Shown here: positions 22,458 through 35,128 of the stretch, piece after piece
Position numbering within the stretch: position 1 is the first letter of the stretch
Layout: each line of letters begins with the position of its first letter
NCBI GenBank assembly: GCA_030272585.1
Contig: BSYQ01000012.1
Location: forward strand, 2,232,001 to 2,296,000
Reading direction: 5' to 3'
Source of the DNA: Bryopsis sp. KO-2023
Lineage: Eukaryota > Chlorophyta > Ulvophyceae > Bryopsidales > Bryopsidaceae
DNA length: 64,000 nucleotides
Notes under the pieces: model-generated
What the model saw: the letters and a program-made list of their open reading frames with translations, nothing else
Databases searched by the model: none
What the model was told of the DNA's origin: nothing
Position numbers and translations under genes: made by a program

Positions 22458-25400
22458 TTATAAACCGGCAAATCCGCCCCCAGCAGAAAGCAACCTTTCG
22501 ACGGCTGCATTCACGTTTCCTCCAGTGGCCTGCAATGCTTGAACGTTGGCTTGACGATCGACAAATCCCATATCCTATAAAAAGGGGAAAAAAAAATAAA
22601 AAATAAAAACATACCGACAGGAATCAGTGAAAGACACCAGCAACTGCATGCATTTCACAGTAAAAAATAGAAAAAAAATTAGAAATTCTACTTCTCGTAT
22701 TGTCAAGTGAACAATATATATGAAACGACAAAAGCAACAAAAGATTCTTCGCCCAAATTAAAAACAACAACAAAGAATCTTCTTTTTTTTTCTTTCTGGG
22801 GTAAGACAGTGAACTCTAAACATATTCTCCCTATAAAAAAAAAAAAAACGCCACCCAGCCATTAAAAAAATGTGTTGGTTGTTATCAATTCATCTCTTTC
22901 CTTTTTTTCCCCCGTGGGGAAGAAATTATATATATACAATTTGAAAAAAAAATGCTCCAATCAACCAAACCCCTCTGCCACCATCGCCACACCTGGAGCT
23001 GTTGCAACTGAGAAGCATATGTCGTTTCAGGGTCAGACACCGGGGGAACGCCTCCAAAGCCTCCGCCCATACCTCCACCCATACCTCCGCCCATGCCTCC
23101 ACCCATTCCCCCCAACAGAGCAGCCAAACCCGCTCCGGGATTGTTTCCAGAATTCGGAGCAGCACCCCCAGTGCCATCCCCTCCAGCCGCTCCACCCCCT
23201 GGCACTCCAAACACTCCACCCAAACCAGATCCCTGCACAAGAAAAGAAAAAAAAACACAAATCCAAACACCAACTGAAATCAAAAACGCCAAGGTATAAA
23301 AAACAGCATGGTAAGATATAACCATGTTGAGAGTGAAAAAAAAAACACGTCGAGGCCTGCAACTGGATATTGAATCTTCAGTTGCATGTCGAGAAGGAAA
23401 GCCGTCTAAACCGCTGAAAGGAGCCTTTCCGGACACCAGGAATTTTTATTTTATTTTATTTTATTTTATTTTATTTTATTTTATTTTATTTTTTATTATT
23501 TTTTTGCTGAGGTCACCTGCAACTGTTGCATGGCTTGCTGGATCTGCATCAATGCCTGCATGTTTCTGGGATCGAACATGGAGCGCATGGTTTCTGGATT
23601 GGATAGGGCTTCCCTCAGCTGCGGATTCGAGTCCAGGGCCTGCCTCATTTCTGGAACGGAATTCACGATGCTCTCCATCATCCCAGGCGATGACATCATG
23701 GATTGCATCATCTGCCGAAATAAAAAAAAGTAAAAACGTTGTGTAAAGAAAAATGCAAGATTCTATAAAAAATGAAAACAAAATTACAAAAAAAACAAGA
23801 AAAATTATCGAAACAATGCAAAAAAATATTAAAAAAAAATAAATGCTGGGACTACCACAAAAATCACTCTTTCTCATTCTTTCTTCCAGTAATTCCAATA
23901 TCGGGACATATAATTCACTTCCCTTCATGGTGGATGGGTACATGAGACTTTCAGCCTCAAAATAAGATATAAAATATTATATAATTGAACAGTAAGAGAG
24001 GAAAAAAAAAGTTGTGAAGGCAGAACAGACCCATTTTCTATTTCTACAGACTTTCAAATATTTATTTTATTTTTTTATTTTTTTTTTTACGGGTTCCTTT
24101 GTTTTCGTTGGTGGTAGAAAACATGTGTATCATTTGTACAAAATGAACCCTACCTGTTGGAAAGCAGGATTCTGCATGGCTTCAGCCATATTTCCAGGCA
24201 TTCCAGCAGGCACTGCTGGAAACCCAGGGATGGGGGCGCTGTCGGTACCGGCAGCTGTACCGGCTGCAGTGCCTGGAAAAAAAAAATGGAACAAGAAACT
24301 CAGTGAACCACCTGCTTTACCACTTCTTGTACCCTTTTTTTTTTAAGAAAAAAAAAGAGAGATTTTGTTTTGGTACGGAACATATTTTGCTGTATTCTTT
24401 GCATGGAAGCACATCTAAGCAGGTTATACTAGGTGAAAGATTTCCCAATTTATCCTAAACGACTGCTAATACACAAAAGCATCATTTTCTTTCATCTTTC
24501 TTTTCAACGAATTTAAAGAAAAAATCAATCTTTTTCAGTGGAGAAAGCCAACCAATTCCATACGACCGAGATTATTAAAAAAAAACAAAACAGAAACACT
24601 GAAAACAAAATAAAGTACATATAAAAACGGAAACACTGAAAAAACACTAAATACTCATAAAATGACAAAGTGCATATTGAGTAAAAAAAAGGAATACTTA
24701 ATTCACTTCGGTCAATACCTGTAGCAGGGTCTGCTGCTGGAGTGTTAGAAGGTGGTGCCCAAGGGTTGGGCAGAGGGGCGGTGTTGGGGGCTCCGGCTGC
24801 GTTGGTGCTTTGGGTGTTTTGTTGAGATGCTGCGTTGCTGGAATCCGTTGTAGTTGTTGGTGGAGGGTTGAAAAGAGCAGAAAAAGGGTTGGCTTGGGCA
24901 TTGGGCCCCGTGGTAGCATTCATTAGAGGCTCCTTCAAACAGAAAAAAGTTAAAAATAAATACAAATAAATACAAATATATGTATATAGTAGAAATTGAG
25001 GTATGGCAACACTATGATGGTTCTTCTTGGTAAAAAAAATGGAAGTTATGAAGAAAAAAAAATTGTAAACACTTTTTCATCCAATGCCACGAGTTTTCAA
25101 GTATCGACATGAGGTTTGTTTGTTGCAACAAGCACTGCCAATTGGAAAGGAAAATACAATTTAACGTTCTTTCTTTAAAAAAAAGAAAATTACATATTTC
25201 TACTCAAGAAACAAGAAAAAACCTATTTAGCAAAATTCATAAGAGCAACTTTTGTGCAGAAAAAAAAAAGAGTTCTGAACGAAAAAGATATGGCTTCAAA
25301 AAAGGTAGCAAAGACAAAGCACAAAACAACGTGGTTTCATGAAAAACAGAGATTTCTTTTTCTATTTCTTTTTTGGGGGGGGTTTCAAAGAGGGAAGAGG

Positions 25401-27345
25401 GAGAAGGGGGGTTTGTAAAAAACCAACCTGAACGTTTTCATAAATTTGTCTCAGCGCATTGAATCCTCCGGGTATGGACTCCAAATTGCTCATGGCTCTG
25501 TCTGCGTTTCGAATGTGTTCTTGCATCAAATTCGGGTTTGAGGCCAACTGCATGTATTCTCGCAACACTTCCGGATTGTTCAAAGCGTGGGCCAACTCAG
25601 GATTTCTGTCCATAATCTGTATCCAATATATTAAAAAAATTCGAAAAATGAGAAATATTAATCAAGGTGCAGAAAACGATGTGTGGATATCTAGCACCAC
25701 ATCAGAATTGAATCCAGAGAAAAAAAATATGGAAAGCTGGGGATGCATCTGTTGATTGATCGGCATTTTTCTTTGTCTTAGATTACAGTCTGGAGTGAAT
25801 CACGTACACAGGCACTACTCTGTTTTTTTCTTTTTAGATGTGGGAGGGGAAAAAAATGGTGGAACAAAAACCAGAAATTAAAAAAAAAAAAATTGAATGA
25901 AAAAATAAAACAAAAACAGATTGCTGAGTGAGAATGGAAGACACTAATGAATTTTTTCTATATTTTTTTTTGGGGGGGGAGACCAGTAAAGAAAATCCCC
26001 CCAAAAAAAATATAGAAAAAATTCATAACATAGTTTTGCTCTCCTCATATATAAGAAAACTATATAAATGCTATAATGGCAAAACTGGCAATCAAAAGCT
26101 AAGCAGCGCACCTCACGGACTGCAGGGTTGCTGTTGATGAGGGTCTGCATGAATTGAGGGTTGTTCATGAGAGATTGCACCATTGGGTTATTGAACATCT
26201 CACTCAGATTCCGTTCACCCCCAGCCGGACCGCCAGCTGCTGCGTTCTAGCAGAAGGAGAAAACACACACACACACAAAATAATAAATAATAAAATACAC
26301 ATGCATGCCAAAAAATACAAAAAAATGTATATTAAAAGAAAAAATTTGAAAGAGTGAGGAAATGACTGAGTGAGAAATTCCTCAGTTAGTCCTCAGAAAT
26401 ATTTTCAAAAGGAGGGAGGGCGATGCCTCATTCGAAATTTAAAATAAATTTGAATTGTATTCGGGGCTAGTTTGGTATTCTTAGAAAAAGCCAGCTCAAC
26501 CACAGAGAACTTTTCTGAGTCTTTTTCTTTTTCTTTAGGATACCCTTTTGGTATTTTCTGGGTTTTTTTTTTTTTGTAGAAACCCTTTTGGTGTAAATTT
26601 TTTCTCCCTCCCCAGAAATTCACCGGTCCGAAGAGACTTGCGAAAGATTGTGGCGCCGCGGGCGAAGCGGCAGCAGCGGGCTGCGTCGCCGGTCTGCGCA
26701 CAACCCAAAAAAAAGCTATCGGTATCCATTTCCAGAAAAGATAACAAAATGTCACTTGATTCCTGTTTCACGGAGGGAAATCGAAAAAGGCTCGACGTTG
26801 AAAAAACAAACAAAAAAAAACAGTTGCAGCGAAGGACCCATGGACACTTTCCCCTTCAAAAAGAAATGAACCCTTCTTCGAGAGTCCGCTTAAAAACTAC
26901 ATATGTTTCAATTTTATTATTTTTTTCTCTTTCTCACCGTGGAGCGGCCCCTCCTTGCGGTAGCTTTCGAACCATATGCAAAACGCTATCGTTCGCGATA
27001 CCTGGGCGGAGCAAATGTGCAAAGTTCGCGTTAAGAAAAATCCCATCGATTGTTTTTCCGACCCTCCACACATCTCACTACAAAAAGTGAAGACAACAGG
27101 AAAAGAAAAAAAACATCACCAAAAACGCCAAGCTCGACGCGGAGACGCTCACCGTAACTTTCCACGGTTCTCTCATCCTTGAGGATCTGGCCCTTGAAAA
27201 TCAACCGCTGCTCCGATGCCGCGACCGCCGAAGAGGTTTTCTCGATTTCCGCTTTCACCTCCAGAACCGTGTGCGTCGATTTCACGGTCACCGTGAATTT
27301 CTCGCCCCCCGCTGCAGGCTTGACAACAACGCTGACGTCCGTCAT
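22458..27345 (-). CDS. Ubiquilin (UBL-STI1-UBA shuttle protein)
   Basis: Ten minus-strand exons: 27,345-27,153, 27,001-26,938, 26,693-26,624, 26,246-26,112, 25,616-25,428, 24,932-24,719, 24,272-24,154, 23,711-23,517, 23,232-22,993 and 22,574-22,458. Order of domains: an N-terminal ubiquitin-like fold ([24 protein letters not shown]), a Pro/Ala linker, a first STI1 block ([37 protein letters not shown]), a Thr/Asn/Pro-rich linker, a second STI1 block ([33 protein letters not shown]), a Gly/Met-rich stretch with GMGGG repeats, and a C-terminal UBA domain ([20 protein letters not shown] ending in GGGFAGL). The start is the only ATG before the UBL. Ubiquilins carry ubiquitinated or hydrophobic clients to the proteasome in the cytosol. 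All splice sites are GT..AG. Confidence 0.96.
23447..23503. repeat. (TTTTA)n microsatellite in a ubiquilin intron
   Basis: About ten TTTTA units just downstream of exon 8 on the minus strand. Confidence 0.9.
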
Positions 27346-28157
27346 GCTAGATTTCCTCCGCTGTACGTGTGGGTTTTCCTTTTTCCCTTGTGGCTTTTTT
27401 TTGTCGCGTCTCTCCCCGTCGTTTTGGGAAAATCAGTAGCGTCCACGATGTGTAGAAAAAAAACCCAGAAAAGCGAAAACGACGTGAATTGCACGAGCCT
27501 GGTGTGTTGCAACCGCGCTATCACCGCTTTGGGGATTTTCTTTCTTCGTTTTTTTTCTTTTTTCCCTTGCGTTCGGTCGAAAAAAAGAAACCACGTTTGG
27601 GCACTCTGGTAAGAACGAGCGACAGGAGAAAAATCTGATTGAAGTTACTCTGTGATTTTTTGTCAGCGAAAAAAAATATCTGACACTGACACCCTTCCAT
27701 CGGACAAGAAGAAAGCCAAAAATAGCGTGACGTCACATAACGTCATGTAACGTTCCCTTCACTCATGCGTTAGTAATGAGTTTCTGTAACTTTCTGGAAA
27801 ACTGTGACGTCCCTTGTCCAGCTCCCAGCTTTTTGGTGCTTTTTGGAGGGGGTCTTTTGCTGGATGCTGGCGACGAGCCGATGCGTTTGTCGACCCCCGT
27901 GGTATCCACGGCAATGTCGGTTGATCTATCGCGACAAATCTAGGGGAGCTCTGCCTAGCTGCACAGGGGCGGCGCGGGCTGTTTCCTCTGCGGGCCCCAG
28001 CGACGACGGGCAAGTCCATGACAGTCACGCTTGCTCGCTAAAAATGTTGCTTTCCGCTGGAAGAATGATTCAGCTTTCGGAGTGCCCTCATTTTCAAGAC
28101 GTTTGGGGTGCTTGTCTGAGATCCACAATGAATTTTGACAGCGAATCTTTCGTGCAG
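27346..28157. other. Divergent promoter region of ubiquilin and the IMPACT-like gene
   Basis: Ubiquilin leaves on the minus strand and the IMPACT-like gene on the plus strand. The stretch must hold the first exon of the latter. A frame beginning at ATG 27,862 (MLATSRCVCRPPWYPRQ..., rich in Arg, Ser and Ala) looks like an organelle-targeting leader, but I could not join it in phase to the next exon. Confidence 0.45.
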
Positions 28158-30437
28158 GTACTGGAGCCTGGATGGGCCGCACAAATATGAGCTGGAAGTT
28201 AAGAAGAGTCGCTTCATAGCGTTCGCCTGGCCCGTGGATACGCCCAACGAGGTTAGCTAAATTGTTGTTTGACGACTTTGGCATGAGACGTCACAATGCG
28301 ACAGAAATGAGTCATTCCCTACTTTCTGGTGTTGAAATTCAGGCGAATCGTGTTGTGCTTATCACAGATTTTTGCTTGATTATGTGTTTGTGAGTTTGTT
28401 TTTATATTGTTTTTTTTTTGGGGGGGTGTGGGGCTTTTTTTATTTGTGCAGGCTATGGGGTTGGTGAAATCTGAGGGTGACCCTTCTGCAAGCCACAACT
28501 GCTTTGCTTATCGCATAGGTCAGAACTACCGTTCAACAGACGATGGGGAGCCTGGAGGTGATATTCGAAACGATTCGCCAAAGAATTTATTTTTTATTTT
28601 TTTATTCACTTAGATATTATTTTCAAATATATTGCATCGAGGGTGAAAGCCACATGCAAATAGCCCGTCGACTATACAAATATGCGAGTTATCTAGGTAT
28701 CATTAGTAGCATTATATTCTGTATTTATTTTATTATTAGTTTATTGTATTTATCGCTCGGCCTTCATTTGTGGTGTACCTCAACTTTTTTTTTTTTTTTT
28801 TTACTGAATGCTTGCAAGGGGTGATGTCTCATCCCAACAAATTCTGGTTTTTTTTTGGTTTTTTTTTCTTCTTCAGCAGCGTGGCTGAAAGCCCCCTATC
28901 CAAATGAGTGATACTGAAAGTCGATCGTGAACATATCCGGTGTTTTTTTTTTCTTTCTAGGAACGGCTGGGCGGCCAATGCTGAATGCAATCGAAAGCGA
29001 AGGCCTGGATCACGTCTGTGTTATGGTGACCAGGTGAAAGAAGAGGCCTTCGTTCGCTGTTCGAGGTTCGCTGATTGACCCTTCGACTGCATAGAGCTCA
29101 TCCAATATCTTTTAATAGAAATCTATAGAAATGGAAATCGATCGATTGGGTAACCCAAGCGCCCGTTTGTTCAAATCCCAGGTGCCGACACATCACCATC
29201 GCCTTACTATTTGTTGCTGCTTTTTGGGGGGGTTCCTCTGCTGCCCGAATGACTGTCTCAAAAACACACAAACTGTAGAGAGGGTTTCTTCTTCACATTT
29301 GTTCACTGTATGAAATCGAGTATTTGCTACATACATATGTACATAGAGAGAGATATTTCGATGCTCATATGGACCTTGTACTGATACGGATGGTTTATTT
29401 CTGAGTCAGACTATAACACATTTTTGTGAACGGGGCTGCACTCGGCCTTTTCGCCTTGTGTAGAACAATTCCAATTCAAAAAGAAAAAAAACATTTATTT
29501 CGAAGCTTTTTTTTCTGTTTTTTTTGGGGGGGAGGGTGTTTTTTGGAGTGGACTGCATAATTGAAATTGGTGACATGATGATGGCCTCAGGTATTTCGGC
29601 AGCACCAAGCTAGGAACTGGAGGTCTAGTTCGTGCATACGGCGGCTCCGCTAGAACATGTCTCAAAGAAGCCAAGAGGATTTTCGTAAAGCCAAAGGTCA
29701 GCTACCCTCTCTTCACTTAAGTTCAACATATCAACAATCGCTGCCTTTTCTTTTTTTTTCCTTCTTGATAACTGTTTTTTGCACTAATTTTTTTTCTTTT
29801 CATGTTGCGATGGTGTGTGTATTTTTTTTTTCTCCCTCTCTCTCTCCCAAAGCATTTTCAGAATTTGTTGGTGCCACAATCGACCAGCCATTTCCCTCAT
29901 TTCAAAAACACAAGAAATAAATAAATAACAGTAACAATAATAATAAAAAAAAAAGAAAAAAATAGTGAGGAGTTTTGTTCTTTATTTGGAAAAGCATCTG
30001 TAGCAGCCACAACAGTGTGCATATATATTTTGTTGTTTTGGGGAAAACGAGAAGGTTACAAAAGACAACCGAGTGTTCACCCTATATTCTAAAACTGGTA
30101 GACAGATCTGTACTACAAACCCAGATCTGTACTATAAAGCCTCACTTCGATTGGGTCATAATAACAATTTAAAAAAATCGGAAATTCTGTGGCTTATGTC
30201 TGTTTCGACCAGGTCCATATCGAGATGTCCATGACCTTCGATTTGGTTGGCCAAATCTACCCTCTTTTGGAAAAAGTCGGAGCTCGACGATTCAAAGAAG
30301 ACTATGGGGAGGATGGCCTGGTCACCCTCGGCGCCACCGTCGAATCCGGAAAATTGGAAAAATTAACACAGCTCGTTAAAAGTGCCTCTTCAGGGTCGAT
30401 AAACCTCAAAAAAGTCCCCACACCCAAAGCAGAGTAA
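28158..30437 (+). CDS. IMPACT/YigZ (UPF0029) family protein
   Basis: Five exons are certain: 28,158-28,251, 28,452-28,557, 28,961-29,033, 29,591-29,696 and 30,213-30,437. They encode the whole conserved core: [75 protein letters not shown], then a C-terminal DUF1949-like part ([19 protein letters not shown]). The N-terminal exon was not settled; the first listed exon needs two bases from upstream, and no methionine precedes it in frame. The family includes bacterial YigZ and the UPF0029 domain of eukaryotic IMPACT. No RWD domain is visible, so this is closer to the short YigZ-like form. The reaction is not established. Confidence 0.9.
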
Positions 30438-31400
30438 CAACCTTGATAGCTCTTCTCAATTCTTTGGTGACCATCTATTTTTCCGGGCTGGATTCTGCCC
30501 GGGGAAAGGCGGGGGGGATAGGTTTTCCGATTGTTTGCAATTTTTTATTTTTTTTTCAACCCTCTTGGGGACCGACGAGGAATGTTGGTGAATCGTTGTG
30601 ATGGTCAGTCGGCTTGCATTGGAAGTTTTTCATTTTTGGATGTTTTTCTTGACTGTTCTAGAGTGCCCCCCCAAACAACAGACCGCTGCTCAAACAATAA
30701 AAAACCCGACTTCGTGGCAAATTTGGCGGTGGAGGGAATCTGGAACCTGTTAAAAAAGAAAAGAGTGAGGTCGCTATGGCTGTACTGCTGGGGCCTGTTG
30801 TGGTGGGTTTTGCTTCCCCTGCAACGATTGCTGAAAATTGATCAATGGACCTTGCCCAATCCCCATGTTACTGAAAACTGATCAGTGGACCTTGCCCAAT
30901 CCCCATGTTACTGATTTCGTTCGACACCTACCTCCCATTTCCTCCCACATCGTTGCGATCGTTGTAAAACTTGCACTTGTTGTGTCAGACCCAATTGGAT
31001 GAGGTTATTTACAGTACAGATCAATTCTTGGTAGCAAGGACACAATCCTCCATTCGGTTGAATATAGGTTTTTCAGTAGGGTTCGACACGCTGGAGTAAC
31101 AGACGAGTCTTGCCCCCCCCCTTTCAAAACCATCTGGAATTCACACGTGGGACATTTCTGCCCGTAACACCAACTGCGAATTCAGCGTGGAATGCTACAG
31201 CGAACTTCCTCCGTTCGAATCGGGGTTTGGAGCCAACCACCAAAGCCAGCGAAACGAAAAACGGAAAAGACATCAGTACTACACCACCAAATATCTAGCA
31301 AGAAAGCATGCTAAACGAAACCGGTCACCTGTCGGCGGTGGTGGCGTTCTTCCACGGACGGCGCTCCGAATAACTTCACGCCTCTTTAAAGTGTGCATGC
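30438..31400. other. Gap with a short tandem repeat
   Basis: No gene seen. 30,831-30,870 and 30,871-30,910 are two copies of a 40-base unit with two differences. The last part is 5' flank of the lipase gene. Confidence 0.7.
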
Positions 31401-34400
31401 ATGGAAACGTTAGACCGACCTCCCACCCCGGATAACTGGGATCATGCTTCCAACACCATCCCTCTGACCCATGATATCGTCAAAGGCTTGCGCGATCTAG
31501 AAGAAGGCGGGGCGCCGTTCGCGCCGCGACCGCCTCGCCAAAGGCAGCCTCAGGAAGGCAAGAAAAAATATGTGATCCTGGGCATGGAGGTGTCGCCTGA
31601 CCCCGTCGTGAAACCGCTGTTCGTGGCGCTGTACGTTGGCGTCGCGCTGGCTTGCTTTGGGCTGCTGATTTTGTCGCTGGTCAAGTTCGCCCCCACGCTG
31701 AGTTTGTTCGAGCAAGCGCCGGTGGTGGTTTGCGCGAATGTGGGAGTCGGAATCGTTTTGCTGGTGACGCTCGCGTCGACGCTGATGGTGTTACATCTGC
31801 GACTGGCCGCCGTGAAAAGGAAGGGGTTCGTGTGGTCGGACAGACGGCGAAATATCGCTCGCCTGCACTACTTCGATCTGCTCGCGCAAACGGTGAACGT
31901 GGTGTTCTATTTGGTGCCGAATTGTTACGTGCTCGCGCGCCCTTGTGGACTCTTCGACATCCCTGTGCACGCATCGGCGCTGGTGCGCTCGACGATGTGG
32001 AACAACATATTCTTCTTGTTCGTGGTCAAGGCGCGAGTGTTCAATCTCTGGGTTGACAGGAGCACCAAAAAGCCAGCGGGTCGGACGGACAGCATTTATC
32101 TGGACGCCCCGTTAAGAAGTCATTGGTTTCTGGGGGTTTACTGGGTGCTGTTCCAGGGCGTGAGTGTTTTCACGGTCCTGGCCATGAATAACAATGGCTT
32201 CAAGGTGTCAGGAAAGGAGTGTTATAATGAAGACCAGTCCTGCGACGTATCGACGGGCATTGTCGTCGGGCTCTCGACGCAGGCGGTTTTGACGCTCGGG
32301 TACCAACTCATGTGCAGGGTTTATCTGATTCGCAGCAACGCGCAGCTGAAGGAGAAGTCGTACACCGAATATCGATGGACGAACGTCGCGATGCGCTACC
32401 ACTTCCGAACGGCGGTGCCCGTCGGCGACTTCATCGTCCTGTCGTTCATCCTGCTGTTCGTTTCGGAGGTGTCCTCTTGCGACAGCTACATACTCGGCTG
32501 GCTGGGATTCCTCCCCTCGCAAGTCGCCGCGACGTTTTACTCCGTGGTCGTGTGCTTGTTTTGGTTGCCTGAGGCGAACCACGCAGCCAAGCCTCGTTTC
32601 CGCAGCCACGGATTGTCGTGGGATGAGGACCAAGCGCGGCCGAGGAGCTTCACCAAGCCTTGCTTCAGTTTCGCCCTCGCGGTACGGATGTATTATTGGT
32701 GCGAGGTCGTCTACGATTACGACCCGGCTGCCGACGAGTGCGTCAGGGGGTTCTCGAGGCTCGCGGTGGGCAAGGAACTGTTCGAGCTAAAACACCATCG
32801 TTTCTTCAAGTAAGCCTCACGATTTTCCTTGCACGTGTCGGCGCATGAAAATGACATCGTTCGTTGGAACAACGATCGTGAAAAAAACGTACTTCTTTTT
32901 CCATGTCGCTTTTTTTCCTCGCAAAACAAAAAGGGCTGAATCTCCCTCCACCAAAATTAAACTCACAATGTAATTTTAATTGAATTCAAAATCAAATTCA
33001 ACACCACTGAACAAAAAGAAATCAATCTATTTTATTTTAAGGGTGGCCCGAAACTTTTTGAACATATCGAGAACAATATGGGTGAAATACGTGGAGCCTT
33101 CCATGAGTAAAGCAAAACATATCATTTGTTTATTCTTTTTTTATTTTATTTTTTATTTCCTCTTTTGGAATTCATCCACTGATCTGTCAGTGGTTTTTCT
33201 TTCAGGGGCACCGAATCCGACACGAACGCCTTAATATCCTGGAACGATAAAACAATCGTGGTTTCCTTTCGAGGCACCAGCAGCCTCAAAAACGTCAAGG
33301 CAGACTTCCGATTCTGGAGGTCCGTTCATCCTCCCAAAAGGGGGCATTATTTCATGGGCACCAGGCCGCTCGTGCATGCTGGGTTTTTCGAAAGCTGGAC
33401 GCTGGGGGGGTTGAACTACATGGTGGTTAATCAGGTGATCGGCATCATGCACTCCGAAGGCTTCAATTCACGGAACATGAGGATTTTGGTCACAGGGCAT
33501 TCTCTGGGAGGAGCCCTGGCAGTTTTGGCATCGTATGATATCGCAAGGTGGGGGTGGGGTGGGGGTAAGCTCCAAGCAAAACTGGAAAGTAGGGTTGATG
33601 TATATGTGGCGACGTTTCTTTTTCTTTTTGGTTCTTTTGGGTTTTTTTTTTTTCTTATGTCATGAGTGGAAGTGAACGACGTATAAATATCCCCCCACCC
33701 CAAAAAAAACAAAAAAACAAATCCTCTGATTAGCAAAAATGCTGACTTGTTCATTCCACAATCGCTCCAGGCTTTTTTTCCTTCTCTTTTTTTTTCTTCG
33801 CCCCAAGTTTTTTGCTTTTTTAAAGATTGATTCACACTGGCGGTGTCCTCCATTTTTATTCAGAAAAAAAAAACTAAAAAATATGTTTGATAATATATTT
33901 TTTTGTTCAGGTATTGTGGAATAAATCCAAGGGTCATTTCTTGCTACACCTTCGGCGCTCCTCGAGTGGGAAACCACGCTTTCGCTGCAGAATATGCAGA
34001 AAACGTCCCCAACACTTGGCAAATAGTCAACGATCTGGATGCGGTCCCCAGAGTGCCTAAGTTTCTTTTCATGTTTAAGCATGTGGGTCGACGACTCATA
34101 ATCAATGAGGATGGGGATATCATATTGTGTCCCCTGTTTGTGGAGGTCAATTTGCATGGAGCCGCGAGGTCAGTTCTTCATCTATGTAGCTTTTCTTTGG
34201 CAAAAATGCTTGTTTTTCTTTTTTTTTTCTTTTTTTTTGGGGGGGGGGGAGGGGTAGCCAAGTATAGGTCTTTTATGTGATGGAAAATTTCTTTATGCAT
34301 TTGCAGCAGATATACATATCAAGCTGCAGAAATAATTGATTGATTTTTTGGGAAATATTTTCGGCCAAACTGCAGATTGTGGAAAAATGCTCTTCCTTTC

Positions 34401-35128
34401 TCTGGTATTATTTCTTTATTTAATTTTGATCGTTATTCGTTTCCATTTCTTATTTCTTGTTTATTTTTTACTTTTTACTTTTTTTTTTTGGGAGGTGGGA
34501 GGATGGTAGGGGTTCTACAGTCACACTGAATCTTAAATGTTGATTTCAAAGCTTTTTTGCATGGCTTTTTCAAGTTAATTCTGTTTCGGAGGTCCAGTTC
34601 AGCACTTTTCTCGCTGGCTTCCCTACAGCTCCAGTTTTTCCACATTCTCCCTTAGACAATGCACGCTTTTTTCTGTTTTCCAGATATCAATGGGGCTCCA
34701 ACTCCGTCACCCACCATCTGTTGGGCTCCTACAGAAAATCCCTGGCTGCGATTGTCCACGCCCAATTCATCAAACACAAAGGTTTACCCGGAGGCATGCC
34801 AGCCATGCTGAACTTGCTACGAGACGAACGACAGCAACTGGGCGAGATTCTGGGGGTGTCCGGACCCTCTTCCCAAGCCATAGCCAATTTGAGGAGCCAG
34901 TACTGGGAAGTGCAAAGGTCCCGAAATCGGGAGCAGAGAATTTCGAGGATGCAGAGAATGGCGATCAGATTGAGCCGATGCGTGTCCTGTTTGGCTTGCT
35001 ACACGTTTTTGAGGGAATTCCGGGGGGAAATCAGCGATTTGCGTTTGGAGGAGTACCCGACATCTCAACCGGGGTCCCGACAATCGCTGCCTGGACAGCA
35101 TCCATCGCAACCTCCGAGAATTGGCTAA
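31401..35128 (+). CDS. Class 3 lipase with N-terminal multi-pass membrane domain
   Basis: Exons: 31,401-32,809, 33,206-33,547, 33,911-34,168 and 34,684-35,128. The 469-residue first exon has about seven hydrophobic segments (for example around residues 72-95, 106-130, 152-175, 240-262 and 370-395). The lipase domain follows: TIVVSFRGTSSLKNV (oxyanion region), GHSLGGALAVLASYD (nucleophile Ser), YTFGAPRVGN, NDLDAVPRVP (acid Asp) and THHLLGSYRKS (likely His). The tail is Arg- and Pro-rich. The layout recalls diacylglycerol lipases, which are membrane-anchored and cut diacylglycerol, but the substrate here is unknown. Exons join in phase 2 each time. An open segment at 33,042-33,106 with splice-like ends would break the frame if included, so I leave it out. 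Confidence 0.92.

Noticed and set aside
33042..33106. Possible extra lipase exon (VARNFLNISRTIWVKYVEP)
   Set aside because: Including it breaks the reading frame, while the exons on either side join in phase without it. It could be an alternative exon, but I cannot support it.
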